The notes under the pieces were generated by a model. The model had not been told where the DNA came from and did no database searches. It saw only the letters and a list, made by a program, of their open reading frames with translations. From an uncultured Bacilli bacterium (GTDB taxonomy: Bacteria > Bacillota_I > Bacilli_A > RF39 > UBA660): a DNA stretch of 64,000 nucleotides. This document shows, one piece after another, positions 51,053 through 60,962 of this stretch (its first letter is position 1; each line of letters begins with the position of its first letter). The stretch is taken from contig CATBQD010000001.1 of assembly GCA_949505625.1 (NCBI GenBank), positions 1-64,000 on the forward strand. Direction: 5' to 3'. The translations under genes were made by a program, and so were the position numbers.

Positions 51053-52342
51053 ATGTTAGATATTAAATTTTTAAGAGAAAATAAAGACGCAGTTAAAGAA
51101 AATCTGAAAAAGAAATTTCAAGAGGAAAAATTACCACTTGTAGATGAGGTAAGCGAAAAATATGATCGTAAAAGAAATTTACAACAACGAATTGATGATC
51201 TAAGAAAAGAGCGAAATGAAACTTCTTCACTTATTGGTGGACTAATGAAAGATGGTAAAAAAGAAGAAGCAGAGGAGAAAAAGAAACGAGTTGTAGAAAT
51301 TAATACATCTTTAGTAGATTTAGAAAAAGAAGCAGAAGAATTAGATGTTGAAATAAAAAAAATTATGATGACAATTCCACAAATGATAGATGCCTCTGTA
51401 CCAATTGGGAAAGATGACAGTGAAAATGTGGAAAATGAAAAATTTGGTGAACCAGTAGTACCAACTTATGAAATACCTCATCATGCAGATATTTGCGCAA
51501 AATTGAATGGAATAGATAAAGAAAGTGCCGGGAGAACATCGGGAAATGGATTTTATTATTTAATGGGAGATGTAGCTAGACTTCACTCAGCTATGATTTC
51601 TTATGCAAGAGATTTTATGATTGATAAAGGGTTTAATTATTGTGTTCCTCCATTTATGATTAGAAGCGATGTTGTAACTGGAGTAATGTCATTTACAGAA
51701 ATGGAAAACATGATGTATAAAATTGAAAATGAGGATTTATATTTAATAGGTACTTCTGAACATTCTATGATTGGTAAATTTAAAGACCAAATTGTAAAAG
51801 AAGCAGAACTACCAATTGCAATGACATCCTATAGTCCTTGTTTTAGAAAAGAAGTTGGTTCTCATGGTATAGAAGAAAGAGGACTATATAGAGTTCATCA
51901 ATTTGAAAAACAAGAAATGGTTGTGCTTTGTAAGCCAGAAGATGCAATGGATTGGTACAATAAAATGTGGTCATATACAGTAGAGTTCTTTAGAAGTTTA
52001 GATGTTCCTGTTAGAACATTAGAATGCTGTAGTGGTGATTTAGCTGATTTGAAAGTAAAATCTTGTGATGTTGAGGCATGGAGCCCAAGACAACAAAAGT
52101 ATTTTGAAGTAGGTTCTTGTTCTACTTTAGGAGATGCACAAGCAAGGAGACTTTCTATTAGAGCAAAAGGAGAAAATGGAAATTACTTAGTTGCGACTTT
52201 GAATAATACTGTACTTGCGACTCCTAGAGGATTAATTGCAGTATTGGAAAACAATTATAGAGAAGATGGAAGCATTAAAATTCCAGAAGCTCTAAGACCA
52301 TATATGGGTGGAAAAGAAACCTTAGTTCCTAAAAATAACTAA
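51053..52342 (+). CDS. serS: Seryl-tRNA synthetase
   Basis: 430 aa (including the start Met) from the ATG at 51053 behind AAAAGGAGAG; a longer frame begins inside the leader. The N-terminal coiled coil (residues about 30-100) binds the long variable arm of tRNA-Ser. The class II motifs are the SPCFRKEVGSHG segment (motif 2) and NNTVLATPRGLIAVLENN (motif 3). It charges tRNA-Ser (and tRNA-Sec where present). T-box regulated. Confidence 0.97.
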   Translation: MLDIKFLRENKDAVKENLKKKFQEEKLPLVDEVSEKYDRKRNLQQRIDDLRKERNETSSLIGGLMKDGKKEEAEEKKKRVVEINTSLVDLEKEAEELDVEIKKIMMTIPQMIDASVPIGKDDSENVENEKFGEPVVPTYEIPHHADICAKLNGIDKESAGRTSGNGFYYLMGDVARLHSAMISYARDFMIDKGFNYCVPPFMIRSDVVTGVMSFTEMENMMYKIENEDLYLIGTSEHSMIGKFKDQIVKEAELPIAMTSYSPCFRKEVGSHGIEERGLYRVHQFEKQEMVVLCKPEDAMDWYNKMWSYTVEFFRSLDVPVRTLECCSGDLADLKVKSCDVEAWSPRQQKYFEVGSCSTLGDAQARRLSIRAKGENGNYLVATLNNTVLATPRGLIAVLENNYREDGSIKIPEALRPYMGGKETLVPKNN

Positions 52343-52387
52343 TAAAGATGAGGTTTTATGAAATTGTTAATAAAAAGAGGAAACAAA

Positions 52388-52415
52388 AAAACAGTTTTTT
52401 ACTGTTTTCTTTTTA
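52388..52415. terminator. Bidirectional terminator after serS
   Basis: AAAACAGT (52388-52395) pairs with ACTGTTTT (52401-52408), with A and T runs on both sides; shared with the convergent ATP-grasp-like gene. Confidence 0.75.
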
Positions 52416-53379
52416 TGAATTTTTTTTCAAATAAGTATGATAAGGATGGATGTAATTTATTTTCTCCAGTTAAAGCTTGATGGTAATCATGGGAAAAACT
52501 TCCTGGAATATCATCAAATAATGGAGAGGATGGAGATTCTTCACATTCAAAAGAACATTTATGAGCTTTATACTTAGGGATTGCAGTTATATTTTGATGT
52601 GTAAGGTCTTCTGAGATTGCAGCAACTCTAGAGTTATAAAGATAAGGCATCGCTGTTTCTATTGGATTAAATTCTAAAATATCCAATTGTCTATTGATGC
52701 TTGCAATATCTAAAACAAAATAATCAGGAAAATCGTTTGGTAATTCAGCGATAACTGCATTTATGAAATCAACCACTTCATTAGGAATTCTATGATATGT
52801 TTTATGTAAAGGTCTAGAAATAGACGTAATGGTTCTATTATGAACGAATGCTCGATATTCTTTTTTTCCTAAGTCATCTTCATCTATAGTGACAACTGGA
52901 CTTATCATAAATTCATCTGAAAGATGATATTTCATTGCTTTTCTAAATGGACTATCTGGGTCTACAATATCTATAATAGAAACAGTACCATGAAAATCTT
53001 TATCAACTGTTTTCAAAAAAATAGAACCATTAACTCCATATTTTTCAAAAAGGTAAGTAAGAAAGGATAAATCTTCAAAGTCTTTTCCCGTTACAATAGA
53101 CATATCTCTATGATAAGGTTCTATAAAGCTTGCCCAGTGCTTTACAGTTTCTATATCTTCCATCGTATTGATAGGAATTCCATTAAAATCATCTATTAAA
53201 TCGAGCATATCATACAATCTAAAAATATCAGAAATAACAAGAATTTTATTCCCTTCAATATTAACTTTCTTTTTATTGCGATTTAAAAAGCAATCTTTTC
53301 TTTCATCAAAGTAGATAAAATTATCGAGTTTACTTTCAGAAATTACTTTTTTAAGTTCAATTGGAAAACAATAATACAT
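52399..53379 (-). CDS. ATP-grasp-like protein (tentative)
   Basis: 326 aa, cytoplasmic. The segment EYRAFVHNRTITSISRPLHK followed by DYFVLDIASINRQLDILEFN and P-x-E-x-A matches the order of catalytic strands in ATP-grasp enzymes of the R2K/DUF4343 kind (basic R-x-F, then D..., then E-x-N). The SIFLKTVDKDFHG stretch would be the nucleotide-binding Lys strand. The ligase substrate is unknown. It is divergent from the transglutaminase-HD pair through a shared promoter region, so a joint function is possible. Confidence 0.55.
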   Translation of the reverse strand: MYYCFPIELKKVISESKLDNFIYFDERKDCFLNRNKKKVNIEGNKILVISDIFRLYDMLDLIDDFNGIPINTMEDIETVKHWASFIEPYHRDMSIVTGKDFEDLSFLTYLFEKYGVNGSIFLKTVDKDFHGTVSIIDIVDPDSPFRKAMKYHLSDEFMISPVVTIDEDDLGKKEYRAFVHNRTITSISRPLHKTYHRIPNEVVDFINAVIAELPNDFPDYFVLDIASINRQLDILEFNPIETAMPYLYNSRVAAISEDLTHQNITAIPKYKAHKCSFECEESPSSPLFDDIPGSFSHDYHQALTGENKLHPSLSYLFEKKFIKRKQ

Positions 53380-53405
53380 ATAATATCCCTCTTTCTTGAA
53401 AGTCT

Positions 53406-53455
53406 ATTATAATATATGTTTATAAATTTGACAAATTAAGGAAATCTGTTAGAAT
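53406..53455. promoter_or_regulatory. Divergent promoters sharing overlapping -35 elements
   Basis: Plus: TTGACA (53428-53433), 16 nt, TAGAAT (53450-53455). Minus: TTGTCA (complement of 53429-53434), 17 nt, TATAAT (complement of 53406-53411). The two -35 boxes overlap in TTGACAA, so the two genes probably compete for polymerase. Confidence 0.65.
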
Positions 53456-53491
53456 AAGTACAATTAAAAAAGGGGAAAAGAAGGTGGAAGA

Positions 53492-54730
53492 GTGGAATTT
53501 TCATTAGTAGAAGCGATAAATATAGATAATGCTTTAAAGAAAAAAGGAATAGACCGCGAAATTGGTATTTTAAATAAGGCCTTTCCATTTTTTTCATTAG
53601 AACAATTAGCAGTAATAGATGAATTTGTCGTAGAAGGAAGTGAAGATATTTCCTTTTTGAGGCATTTACCAAATTTGCGAAAAGTTATTATTAGAAGCTT
53701 TGACTATGATAGAGTCATTGCAACAGGAGAATATCAAGGAAATAGTTATTTTAATCAAATCCATGATTTTAGTGTTTTAAGAGAATGTCAAAATCTTGAA
53801 GACCTTTATATTGAAAATGATATTTGTATTAGAGAATTAGATGTTAGTGGTTTAACCAAATTAAGAAATGTTTATTTAATTAATAATCCGAGGCTTGAAA
53901 AAATTAGTGGTTTGGATGAGCAACATCATTTAGAACAAGTAGTAATGTATGGAAATAATATTAAACAATTTACGAATATTACAGATTATTTATACAATAC
54001 ATTAGATGCTAAACAGAACATTTTAGATATTAGTATTTTCTTTGCCTGTATTCAGTCAATAGAACAAGCTAGAAAATTATATGATGCTTATTTAAAGGGA
54101 CTTGTACATGTATCTTTTGCAGAGAAAAATGGTTTAACCAATTATACAACTCATACAATTGAACAAATCACAAGTTTGTATATTAAGTTTAGACGTTTGT
54201 TTGAACAAAAAGGACTAATGTTAGCAGAAGATTCTGAAAAAATTAGTTATGTATTTCGTTATGTTGTAGGATATATTCATTTTGCAACAGAAGAAATCGA
54301 GATGCGTGATAAACTTTATACAGAATTGATTGAAACCTATCGCGGAATCCCAGAGTTTTACAAGAGAAACATGGGAGCATTACATAATAGTTTTAATACC
54401 TATCATTTTAGAAGTGGAAATTGCGAAGGTATTGTGAATTTGATGAGGTTTATGTTATCGATTTTAGGAATTGCAACTGAAAATGTACATTGCCACGATA
54501 GAAGATGTAAACAAACAATGGAATTAAATCATGCATTATTAAGGGCATGTGATAACGGAAAGTGGTTGTATTATGATGCCACATATGACAGAAAAAATAT
54601 CAAAAGATTTTATGGAAAGTCATTTGAAGAAATAACAGATTATGTAGATTTAAGTATATTTGAAAAAATGATTAGTGAGGAAACAGAGTATGGAATTAGA
54701 CAATCTAATGGAACATTTATTAAATGTTAG
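53492..54730 (+). CDS. Transglutaminase-like protein with LRR-like N-terminal repeats
   Basis: 412 aa from a GTG behind GAAGGTGG. Residues about 40-170 contain irregular leucine-rich repeats (LPNLRKVIIRSF; QNLEDLYIEND; LTKLRNVYLINNPRLEKISGL). The C-terminal 150 residues have the transglutaminase-core triad: Cys in GNCEGIVNLMRFML, His in ELNHALLRA and Asp in LYYDATYDRK. No signal peptide. Its 3' end overlaps the HD-domain gene by 41 nt, which implies coupled translation. Confidence 0.75.
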   Translation: MEFSLVEAINIDNALKKKGIDREIGILNKAFPFFSLEQLAVIDEFVVEGSEDISFLRHLPNLRKVIIRSFDYDRVIATGEYQGNSYFNQIHDFSVLRECQNLEDLYIENDICIRELDVSGLTKLRNVYLINNPRLEKISGLDEQHHLEQVVMYGNNIKQFTNITDYLYNTLDAKQNILDISIFFACIQSIEQARKLYDAYLKGLVHVSFAEKNGLTNYTTHTIEQITSLYIKFRRLFEQKGLMLAEDSEKISYVFRYVVGYIHFATEEIEMRDKLYTELIETYRGIPEFYKRNMGALHNSFNTYHFRSGNCEGIVNLMRFMLSILGIATENVHCHDRRCKQTMELNHALLRACDNGKWLYYDATYDRKNIKRFYGKSFEEITDYVDLSIFEKMISEETEYGIRQSNGTFIKC

Positions 54731-56195
54731 AATTGATTACCCAATATTAAATTGTTATTTTAGAAGTTTAACAAAAGAAGAACAAGAAAAATTTTACAAA
54801 ATAATACATGATATGAAGAGAAAGAAATTATATAAAAGTCCAATTCACGGTGTATATCATAGTGAAAAAGTTTGCCTATTTGCTTTTCTTCTAGGGAGAA
54901 AGCTTGAACTTGATGAAGAGGATATGCAAATTTTAACAGATGCGGCGATGTATCATGATTTTAAAAGAGAAAATGATTTTGAAGACCCCTTTCATGGCAT
55001 GGTAAGTGCCGACCATATTGAAGAAATAATGCCCCTAGGGGCAGTTTACTCTAACAGAGTAAACTTAACTATGTTAAGGGCTATTATTGATTTTCATTCT
55101 CAGCCAGATAGAAAGTTAAGAATTAACTTTGATAATTATGAATTACCAGAAGCATCTTTTAATAGATATCAGCGATTAGCGTATCTGTTAAAAGATGCTG
55201 ACGCTCTAGATAGAACTAGATTTAGTGAAAAATGCCAAGCTGCATTAAATCCTGAGTATTTACATTTTCCAGAATCAGTATCTATGATTGCTTTAGCGCA
55301 AGAAGTAAATGGAGCTTATAATAAACTTATGGAACGAAATTGGAGTGATGATATTCCATTAGAAAAGATGAATGGAGACTGTCTTCATAGTATAGGATTT
55401 GATTTCTTCCGAATTTCTAGTGTGCTAGAAAATGGAATATTATCATTCTCTGAAATGAAAAAAACAACTATGAATTTTCCTAGAAACTTTGATGGAGGAA
55501 ATTCATCTAGATGGATTTCTGTAGTTCCAACATCATTTGTCAAAGATGATGAACAGGCATTTGGAACATTTATACGAAATGGTATTTCATTTTTCTGTGA
55601 TAATCAGCAATTATATTCACCTATGGAATTTAATAAAAAAGCAACCGCAATTTTAAAAGGATTACCATATGATAAAAGTGGATATTTAGATGAAAGATAT
55701 GTATTTGAAAAGATTGATGTAGAAGCAATCAAATCTGTTTTTGTAGTAAAAGAACATGCTATTAGAGATGTGAATGAATTATCTTATTTATATAATACCC
55801 TTTACTATGGAACATTAGAAAGTAAAGTTATTTATCTATTAAATAACATGGGAATAAGAACAATAGATTCAGTGCCTGAGCTAATAGAACCATTAGCTAG
55901 GTATAAAAAGGAATTAGATGACTATGGGGCAGTTGATATCATAGAGCGAATTATGGTAGCTCCTAGAATGAAGAAAGTATTAAATGCAATGTTGAAGGAT
56001 ATTAATGCAATTATACAAAGATTAATTCATAATTATTATGCTTGTATGTTAAAGCGCCCGGCTGATTCTAAGATTACAGTAGCGGATGCTTTAGAATATG
56101 AAATTTCAAAAACAAATAAAAAAATAACAATGGTGGATGGGCCAGATGAATTACTATTTTTTATAGATGAACCTCAAAAACAAAAATTAAAATAG
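54690..56195 (+). CDS. HD-domain phosphohydrolase-like protein
   Basis: 501 aa from the ATG at 54690 (AGTGAGG upstream), inside the end of the previous gene. The HD metal-binding pattern is [14 protein letters not shown] (first His), [11 protein letters not shown] (HD), an H in [14 protein letters not shown], and a late Asp in [13 protein letters not shown]. The remaining 300 residues are unassigned. HD proteins cleave phosphoester bonds in nucleotides or signalling molecules. Likely co-transcribed with the transglutaminase-like gene. Confidence 0.8.
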   Translation: MELDNLMEHLLNVRIDYPILNCYFRSLTKEEQEKFYKIIHDMKRKKLYKSPIHGVYHSEKVCLFAFLLGRKLELDEEDMQILTDAAMYHDFKRENDFEDPFHGMVSADHIEEIMPLGAVYSNRVNLTMLRAIIDFHSQPDRKLRINFDNYELPEASFNRYQRLAYLLKDADALDRTRFSEKCQAALNPEYLHFPESVSMIALAQEVNGAYNKLMERNWSDDIPLEKMNGDCLHSIGFDFFRISSVLENGILSFSEMKKTTMNFPRNFDGGNSSRWISVVPTSFVKDDEQAFGTFIRNGISFFCDNQQLYSPMEFNKKATAILKGLPYDKSGYLDERYVFEKIDVEAIKSVFVVKEHAIRDVNELSYLYNTLYYGTLESKVIYLLNNMGIRTIDSVPELIEPLARYKKELDDYGAVDIIERIMVAPRMKKVLNAMLKDINAIIQRLIHNYYACMLKRPADSKITVADALEYEISKTNKKITMVDGPDELLFFIDEPQKQKLK

Positions 56196-56200
56196 CATTT

Positions 56201-56241
56201 TAGCACTCGCACTTGACGAGTGCTATTTTTGGTGCTACAAT
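56201..56241 (+). promoter_or_regulatory. CIRCE operator overlapping the clpB promoter
   Basis: TAGCACTC (56201-56208), exactly 9 nt, GAGTGCTA (56218-56225): a perfect CIRCE element. The promoter TTGACG (56213-56218), 17 nt, TACAAT (56236-56241) overlaps it, so HrcA binding would block the -35 and silence clpB at normal temperature. Confidence 0.92.
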
Positions 56242-56274
56242 AAATATGGTTTTAAACCAGAAGGAGGGATTTAT

Positions 56275-58398
56275 ATGAATAATGGAAATCCATATGAAGA
56301 AAATTTAAAAAATGTATTAGAAAAATATGGTAGAGACATTGTTGGGGATGTAAAAGACGGAAAAGTTGATCCAGTAATCGGAAGAGATGAGGAAATCAGA
56401 AGTATTACTAGAATCCTTTCTAGAAAAACAAAAAATAATCCAGTATTAATTGGAGAACCTGGAGTAGGTAAAACAGCAATTGTAGAAGGATTAGCGAACA
56501 GAATTGTAAAAGGTGATGTTCCAGCCTCTTTAAAAAATAAGCGAATTTGGGAACTTGATATGGGAGCATTAATTGCAGGTGCGAAATATCGTGGTGAATT
56601 TGAAGAAAGATTAAAAGCAGTTCTAAAAGAAATTAAAGACTCTAATGGAGAAATTATCATGTTCATTGATGAAATTCATATGATTGTTGGAGCAGGCGCA
56701 TTAGAAGGCGCTATGGATGCTGGAAATATGTTAAAACCAATGCTTGCACGTGGTGAAATTAAAGTAATTGGAGCAACAACTTTAAATGAATATCGTAAAT
56801 ATATAGAAAAAGATGGAGCTTTAGAAAGACGTTTTCAAAAAGTTTTAGTAAAAGAACCAAATGTTATGGATACAATTACGATATTAAGAGGATTAAAACA
56901 ACGTTTGGAAGTATATCATGGAGTAAATATTAAAGATAGAGCATTAGTAGCAGCAGCCACTTTATCAGACCGTTATATCACAGACCGTTTTTTACCAGAT
57001 AAAGCAATTGACTTAGTAGATGAAGCGTGTGCCACAATTAAAGTACAAATGGATTCTGTTCCAGTTGAGCTAGACGCTTTAACTAGAGAAATTATGCAAC
57101 TAGAAATAGAATTAGAAGCTTTAAAAAAAGATAATGATGAATTATCTAAAAAAAGAGTATCAGAAATTAAAGAGAAAATTGCAACTTTAAAACAAGAGGA
57201 AACAGAACTACGTAATAAATGGCAAGAAGAAAAGGAAATCAATGACCGAGTAAAATCAAAAAAAGCAGAATTAGAAAAGTCAAGATTTGAACTAGAACAA
57301 GCAGAAAATAATTATGACTTAGAAGCAGCAGCAAGATTAAGACACGGAACAATTCCAACTCTTGAAAAAGAATTAGAAGAGTTGAAAGCAAATGATAAAT
57401 CAGATATGTTAAGTGATACTGTTGATGATGAAGGTATTGCAGCAATTATTTCTAAATGGACGAATATTCCAGTTCAAAAACTAGTAAGTGGAGAAAAAGA
57501 AAAACTGATTCATTTAGAAGAAAATATGCAGAAAAGAGTAAAAGGACAAGAAGAAGCTTTAAAACTAGTAAGTGAGGCAATCATTCGTGCTAGGGCTGGT
57601 ATCAAAGACCCGAATAGGCCAATTGGTTCATTCATTTTCCTAGGTCCTACTGGAGTCGGAAAAACAGAAGTAGCTAGAACTTTAGCGTATGAGTTATTTG
57701 ACGATGAACGTCATATGATTCGTATTGATATGAGTGAGTATATGGAAGCCCACTCTGTTTCAAGACTAGTAGGAGCGCCTCCAGGATATGTTGGTTATGA
57801 TGAAGGTGGACAGTTGACAGAAGCAGTTAGAAGAAATCCTTATAGCATTGTTTTATTTGATGAAATAGAAAAAGCCCATAAAGATGTATTTAATATTTTA
57901 TTACAAATATTAGATGATGGGAGAATTACAGATAGTCAAGGTAGAACAGTCGATTTTAAAAATACAATCATTATTATGACTTCTAATTTAGGTAGTGAAC
58001 ATATTTTAGAAAACAAAGAAAATAGTGAAGAATTAATTCAATTAGAACTAAAACATACATTTAAACCAGAGTTTTTAAACCGTATTGATGAAATTATTAT
58101 TTTTAAACCATTAACAAAAGAAGTTGTATATGATATTTTAGATAACATTATTAAAGAAATTGAATATAGACTTCGTGATAAACATCTTAATATTGAATTA
58201 ACAGAACAAGCGAAAGACTACATTATCAATGAGTCCTATGATGAAAATTATGGAGCAAGACCAATCAAACGTTATGTAAGTAGAAATTTAGAAACATTAC
58301 TTGCTGAAAAGATTATTATGGATGAAATCAAATTTGATAGTAAAGTCATTGTGGATGTCAAAGATAATACATTGATATTAAAAAACGTAGAAAAATAA
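56275..58398 (+). CDS. clpB: ClpB-type disaggregase without N-terminal domain
   Basis: 707 aa; full-length ClpB is about 860. It begins directly before AAA1, lacking the N domain. AAA1 has [15 protein letters not shown] as Walker A and [10 protein letters not shown] as Walker B. The coiled-coil M domain (about 265-370) is somewhat short. AAA2 has [14 protein letters not shown] and [10 protein letters not shown], followed by the C-terminal D2 small domain ([13 protein letters not shown]). Short ClpB proteins of this size occur in Mollicutes. It rescues aggregated proteins with DnaK. AAGGAGGGAT ribosome site, CIRCE control. Confidence 0.95.
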   Translation: MNNGNPYEENLKNVLEKYGRDIVGDVKDGKVDPVIGRDEEIRSITRILSRKTKNNPVLIGEPGVGKTAIVEGLANRIVKGDVPASLKNKRIWELDMGALIAGAKYRGEFEERLKAVLKEIKDSNGEIIMFIDEIHMIVGAGALEGAMDAGNMLKPMLARGEIKVIGATTLNEYRKYIEKDGALERRFQKVLVKEPNVMDTITILRGLKQRLEVYHGVNIKDRALVAAATLSDRYITDRFLPDKAIDLVDEACATIKVQMDSVPVELDALTREIMQLEIELEALKKDNDELSKKRVSEIKEKIATLKQEETELRNKWQEEKEINDRVKSKKAELEKSRFELEQAENNYDLEAAARLRHGTIPTLEKELEELKANDKSDMLSDTVDDEGIAAIISKWTNIPVQKLVSGEKEKLIHLEENMQKRVKGQEEALKLVSEAIIRARAGIKDPNRPIGSFIFLGPTGVGKTEVARTLAYELFDDERHMIRIDMSEYMEAHSVSRLVGAPPGYVGYDEGGQLTEAVRRNPYSIVLFDEIEKAHKDVFNILLQILDDGRITDSQGRTVDFKNTIIIMTSNLGSEHILENKENSEELIQLELKHTFKPEFLNRIDEIIIFKPLTKEVVYDILDNIIKEIEYRLRDKHLNIELTEQAKDYIINESYDENYGARPIKRYVSRNLETLLAEKIIMDEIKFDSKVIVDVKDNTLILKNVEK

Positions 58399-58413
58399 AT
58401 CTACGTTTTTTTT
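58381..58413 (+). terminator. Terminator of clpB
   Basis: AAAAACGTAGA (58381-58391) pairs with TCTACGTTTTT (58400-58410), 11 bp, then T3 more; the stop codon is in the loop. Confidence 0.92.
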
Positions 58414-58485
58414 GTATGATAAAAAAATAATCAATAAAACAATGTATTATTTTACACTCTATATTTTTATTTTATCTTATCACAA

Positions 58486-58514
58486 TTGACGCTTGAAACA
58501 AAAATAGATATATT
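58486..58514 (+). promoter_or_regulatory. Promoter of DUF3419 gene
   Basis: TTGACG (58486-58491), 17 nt, TATATT (58509-58514), upstream of a TAGGAGAGATG ribosome site. Confidence 0.6.
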
Positions 58515-58537
58515 ATAAATAATAGGAGAGATGAAAA

Positions 58538-59506
58538 ATGGAAGTAAATGTAAAAGAAGCCATATCAGGAACCATAGAATATTTAAATAGAAAATTTTAT
58601 TCCTTAGTTCGTCCAGATTTTGGAAAGTATAGTGGGGTTTATTCCTTTTCGACTGAAAATTTATCTTATTTAGAAAAAATTGATATAGAAGGAAAAGATA
58701 TACTAACAGTAACAGGTAGCTTTGACCAATCTTTTAATTTAGTTTATGAAGGCGCAAAAAAAGTTTGTAATTTTGATACCAATGTCAATACTGTTTTTTA
58801 TGCTCATTTCAAGATGGCTGCTATGAAAGCATTTTCCTATCAAGAATATTTACAATTCTTTTTTGGAGAAAATAGAATGGAGTATGGAATGTATCAAAAA
58901 TTAATTCCATTTTTACCAAAACCATATTTGGAATACTGGAATTCCATGTACCAGTTATTTGGAAACGATGGAAATGCATTGGCTACTTCAAGATTATTAG
59001 AGCAACCATCTAATATAAAGAATACGATACTTGGAAACCCATATTTATATAGTGAAGAAAACTATGAACAAACAAAATCAAGATTAAGTCAAGTAGAAAT
59101 ATCATTTGTAGAAAAAAATTTACTAGAAATAGGAGAAGGAAATGAACAATATGATGCAATGTTTTTTTCTAATATTGAATCTTATTTAGTAAGTGATTAT
59201 TTTAGTACAATGAGTGAAAGCGAATATCTAGAATTTGTCCAAAACAAAGCAAGTAAACAATTAAAAGAAGGTGGAATTATTCAAGTTGCTTATCAATATG
59301 CATATAAAACGAAGATACGAGCAACAGGTAATTTTCTAAAAAGAATTTTTGGAACAAAATTTGAATTAAAAAAAATCGATTATTTAGATGGAAAATATAA
59401 AACCATTACTTTTACTAGTTTCCCCTTATGGAGAAATGTAGAGATGTCTAAAGATATAGAAGATTGCATTTATATATATGAAAAACCAAAGGGAAAGAAA
59501 ATGTAG
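58538..59506 (+). CDS. DUF3419-family SAM-dependent transferase
   Basis: 322 aa. ILTVTGSFDQSFNLVYEGAK is the glycine-rich SAM-binding turn of DUF3419/BtaA-type proteins. The following acidic NFDTN and AHFKMAAMKAFSYQEYLQFF are also typical of that family. Relatives transfer the aminocarboxypropyl group of SAM to lipids (BtaA) or have unknown substrates. The C-terminal half includes YDAMFFSNIESYLV, a usual strand-4 motif. Single gene with its own terminator. Confidence 0.82.
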   Translation: MEVNVKEAISGTIEYLNRKFYSLVRPDFGKYSGVYSFSTENLSYLEKIDIEGKDILTVTGSFDQSFNLVYEGAKKVCNFDTNVNTVFYAHFKMAAMKAFSYQEYLQFFFGENRMEYGMYQKLIPFLPKPYLEYWNSMYQLFGNDGNALATSRLLEQPSNIKNTILGNPYLYSEENYEQTKSRLSQVEISFVEKNLLEIGEGNEQYDAMFFSNIESYLVSDYFSTMSESEYLEFVQNKASKQLKEGGIIQVAYQYAYKTKIRATGNFLKRIFGTKFELKKIDYLDGKYKTITFTSFPLWRNVEMSKDIEDCIYIYEKPKGKKM

Positions 59507-59525
59507 AAGCGTCTACATTTTTTTC
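59499..59525 (+). terminator. Terminator of DUF3419 gene
   Basis: AAATGTAGA (59499-59507) pairs with TCTACATTT (59512-59520), loop AGCG, then T4. Confidence 0.9.
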
Positions 59526-59580
59526 TTGACCAAGCAAAAATAAAGATGTATTATAATTCCTAGTTAAAAGGTGGAAATGT

Positions 59581-60846
59581 ATGAAAAAAATTTGGATAGG
59601 CGGATTAGGAGCTTGTGGAAATCATCATGAAAAAGATATGATTAAAAATTTAGCTAAGAATTTGAATTTTGAATTTGTAGAACCAGAAGAAGCAGATATT
59701 ATAATTATAGTAGATACTTGTCTATCAATTTATCAACAGATGCTTAATAGTTTTGAATGTATAAAAGATGTTGTCAAAAGAGCAAAACCAGATGCGAGAA
59801 TAATCATGAGTGGATGTCTATCAAAAGGAGTAAAATTTGAGCTAGCAGAAGAACAAAAAGAATTATTATTAAAGGTAGAAACAATAAAACAAGAAGATTT
59901 AGTGCCATATGTAGCAAAATTGTTAAGAGGGTACAACATAGATGACGATTTTGATATACCTTATTCAGTAGCAGGCTTATCTATTCGGATATCTCTAGTT
60001 TCAGGATGTTTAAATCACTGTAGTTTTTGTAAAAGCAATTATATGAATTTTGAATTAAAAAGTTATCCATTTGAAAAGGTGGAAAGTTTAGCGAATGATA
60101 TTGAAGCAATAGATTATCCTTTCTCTCGAATTGCAATAGCAGCATCAAATTTAAGTCTTTATGGAGTTGATTTATATGGTAAGAGAAGAACCCATGAAGT
60201 AATTAGTACATTTACAAAGCCTGATAAAATTCACTATGCATATGTAGGTGCATTAATTAATTGGTATCCAGAATTGGTGAAGGAAATTATAACAAATTTT
60301 AAAATTAAAGAAATTTTTATTTCATTAGAAAGCGGAAGCCCTAGGGTTTATCAATTAATGAACCGCTCAATTTCATTAGAAGATTTAATTAGACTCATTC
60401 GTTTTATCAAACAAGAAAGACCTGATATTATTATTCATACAGAATTTATAACAGGATATCCAACAGAAACAATAGATGATTTAAAGAAAACTATTGAGTT
60501 AATTTATGAGCTTGATATTAATCCAGCTTATATACATAGTTATGAGAATTCAAAACAAATTCCTTCTTCACAACTTACAGGGCATTCCCCAGAGTATTGT
60601 TTAGAAAGTGCATATTATGCAAGTGATAAAGTACGACCATTGCGTGAAAAAATTAAAAATATTATTCAAACTGGAGAAATGTTTGTTTTTAAGAAACATG
60701 AGAAAGAACAAATTTATGTAACAATGCTAGTGAATGGCGTGTTAAAAAATATTCGTTTTGACCAATTAGATAGAGACTATCAAGAAGGTGAAATTATTCC
60801 AGCAAATACAGTAAAACCAAAACAATTTGTAAAAAGAAGATTTTAA
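59581..60846 (+). CDS. Methylthiotransferase-like radical SAM enzyme (MiaB/RimO family)
   Basis: 421 aa. The N-terminal UPF0004-like domain keeps the three auxiliary-cluster cysteines, C12 (GLGACGNH), C47 (VDTCLS) and C79 (MSGCLSKG). The radical-SAM motif CX3CX2C is C143, C147, C150 (SGCLNHCSFC). ISLESGSPRVYQLMNR is the typical core strand, and the C-terminal 60 residues are of TRAM size. MiaB, RimO and MtaB insert sulfur into tRNA or ribosomal protein S12. The GLGACGN opening is divergent, so the substrate is not assigned. A promoter TTGACC-17-TATTAT lies upstream. Confidence 0.85.
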   Translation: MKKIWIGGLGACGNHHEKDMIKNLAKNLNFEFVEPEEADIIIIVDTCLSIYQQMLNSFECIKDVVKRAKPDARIIMSGCLSKGVKFELAEEQKELLLKVETIKQEDLVPYVAKLLRGYNIDDDFDIPYSVAGLSIRISLVSGCLNHCSFCKSNYMNFELKSYPFEKVESLANDIEAIDYPFSRIAIAASNLSLYGVDLYGKRRTHEVISTFTKPDKIHYAYVGALINWYPELVKEIITNFKIKEIFISLESGSPRVYQLMNRSISLEDLIRLIRFIKQERPDIIIHTEFITGYPTETIDDLKKTIELIYELDINPAYIHSYENSKQIPSSQLTGHSPEYCLESAYYASDKVRPLREKIKNIIQTGEMFVFKKHEKEQIYVTMLVNGVLKNIRFDQLDRDYQEGEIIPANTVKPKQFVKRRF

Positions 60847-60870
60847 AAGTATCTAAAAAATACTTTTTTT
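60845..60870 (+). terminator. Terminator before hrcA
   Basis: AAAAGTAT (60845-60852) pairs with ATACTTTT (60860-60867), followed by T3. Confidence 0.8.
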
Positions 60871-60877
60871 CAATCTT

Positions 60878-60948
60878 TTAGCACTCATATATTGACAATG
60901 CTAACATATAATGATATACTGATAGCAGTGTTTCGTTAAGAGTGCTAA
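60878..60948 (+). promoter_or_regulatory. Two imperfect CIRCE elements flanking the hrcA promoter
   Basis: Element 1: TTAGCACTC (60878-60886), 9 nt, CAATGCTAA (60896-60904). Element 2: GATAGCAGTG with TAGCAGTG at 60923-60930, 9 nt, GAGTGCTAA (60940-60948). Each has one perfect and one two-mismatch half. The promoter TTGACA (60892-60897), 17 nt, TATACT (60915-60920) lies between and overlaps element 1. This gives HrcA autoregulation of the hrcA-grpE-dnaK operon. Confidence 0.85.
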
Positions 60949-60962
60949 AGAGGTGAAACAAA

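Noticed and set aside
60878-60948. One CIRCE element with half-sites 53 nt apart
   Set aside because: Each perfect half has its own partial partner at the normal 9-nt spacing, so two imperfect elements explain it better.
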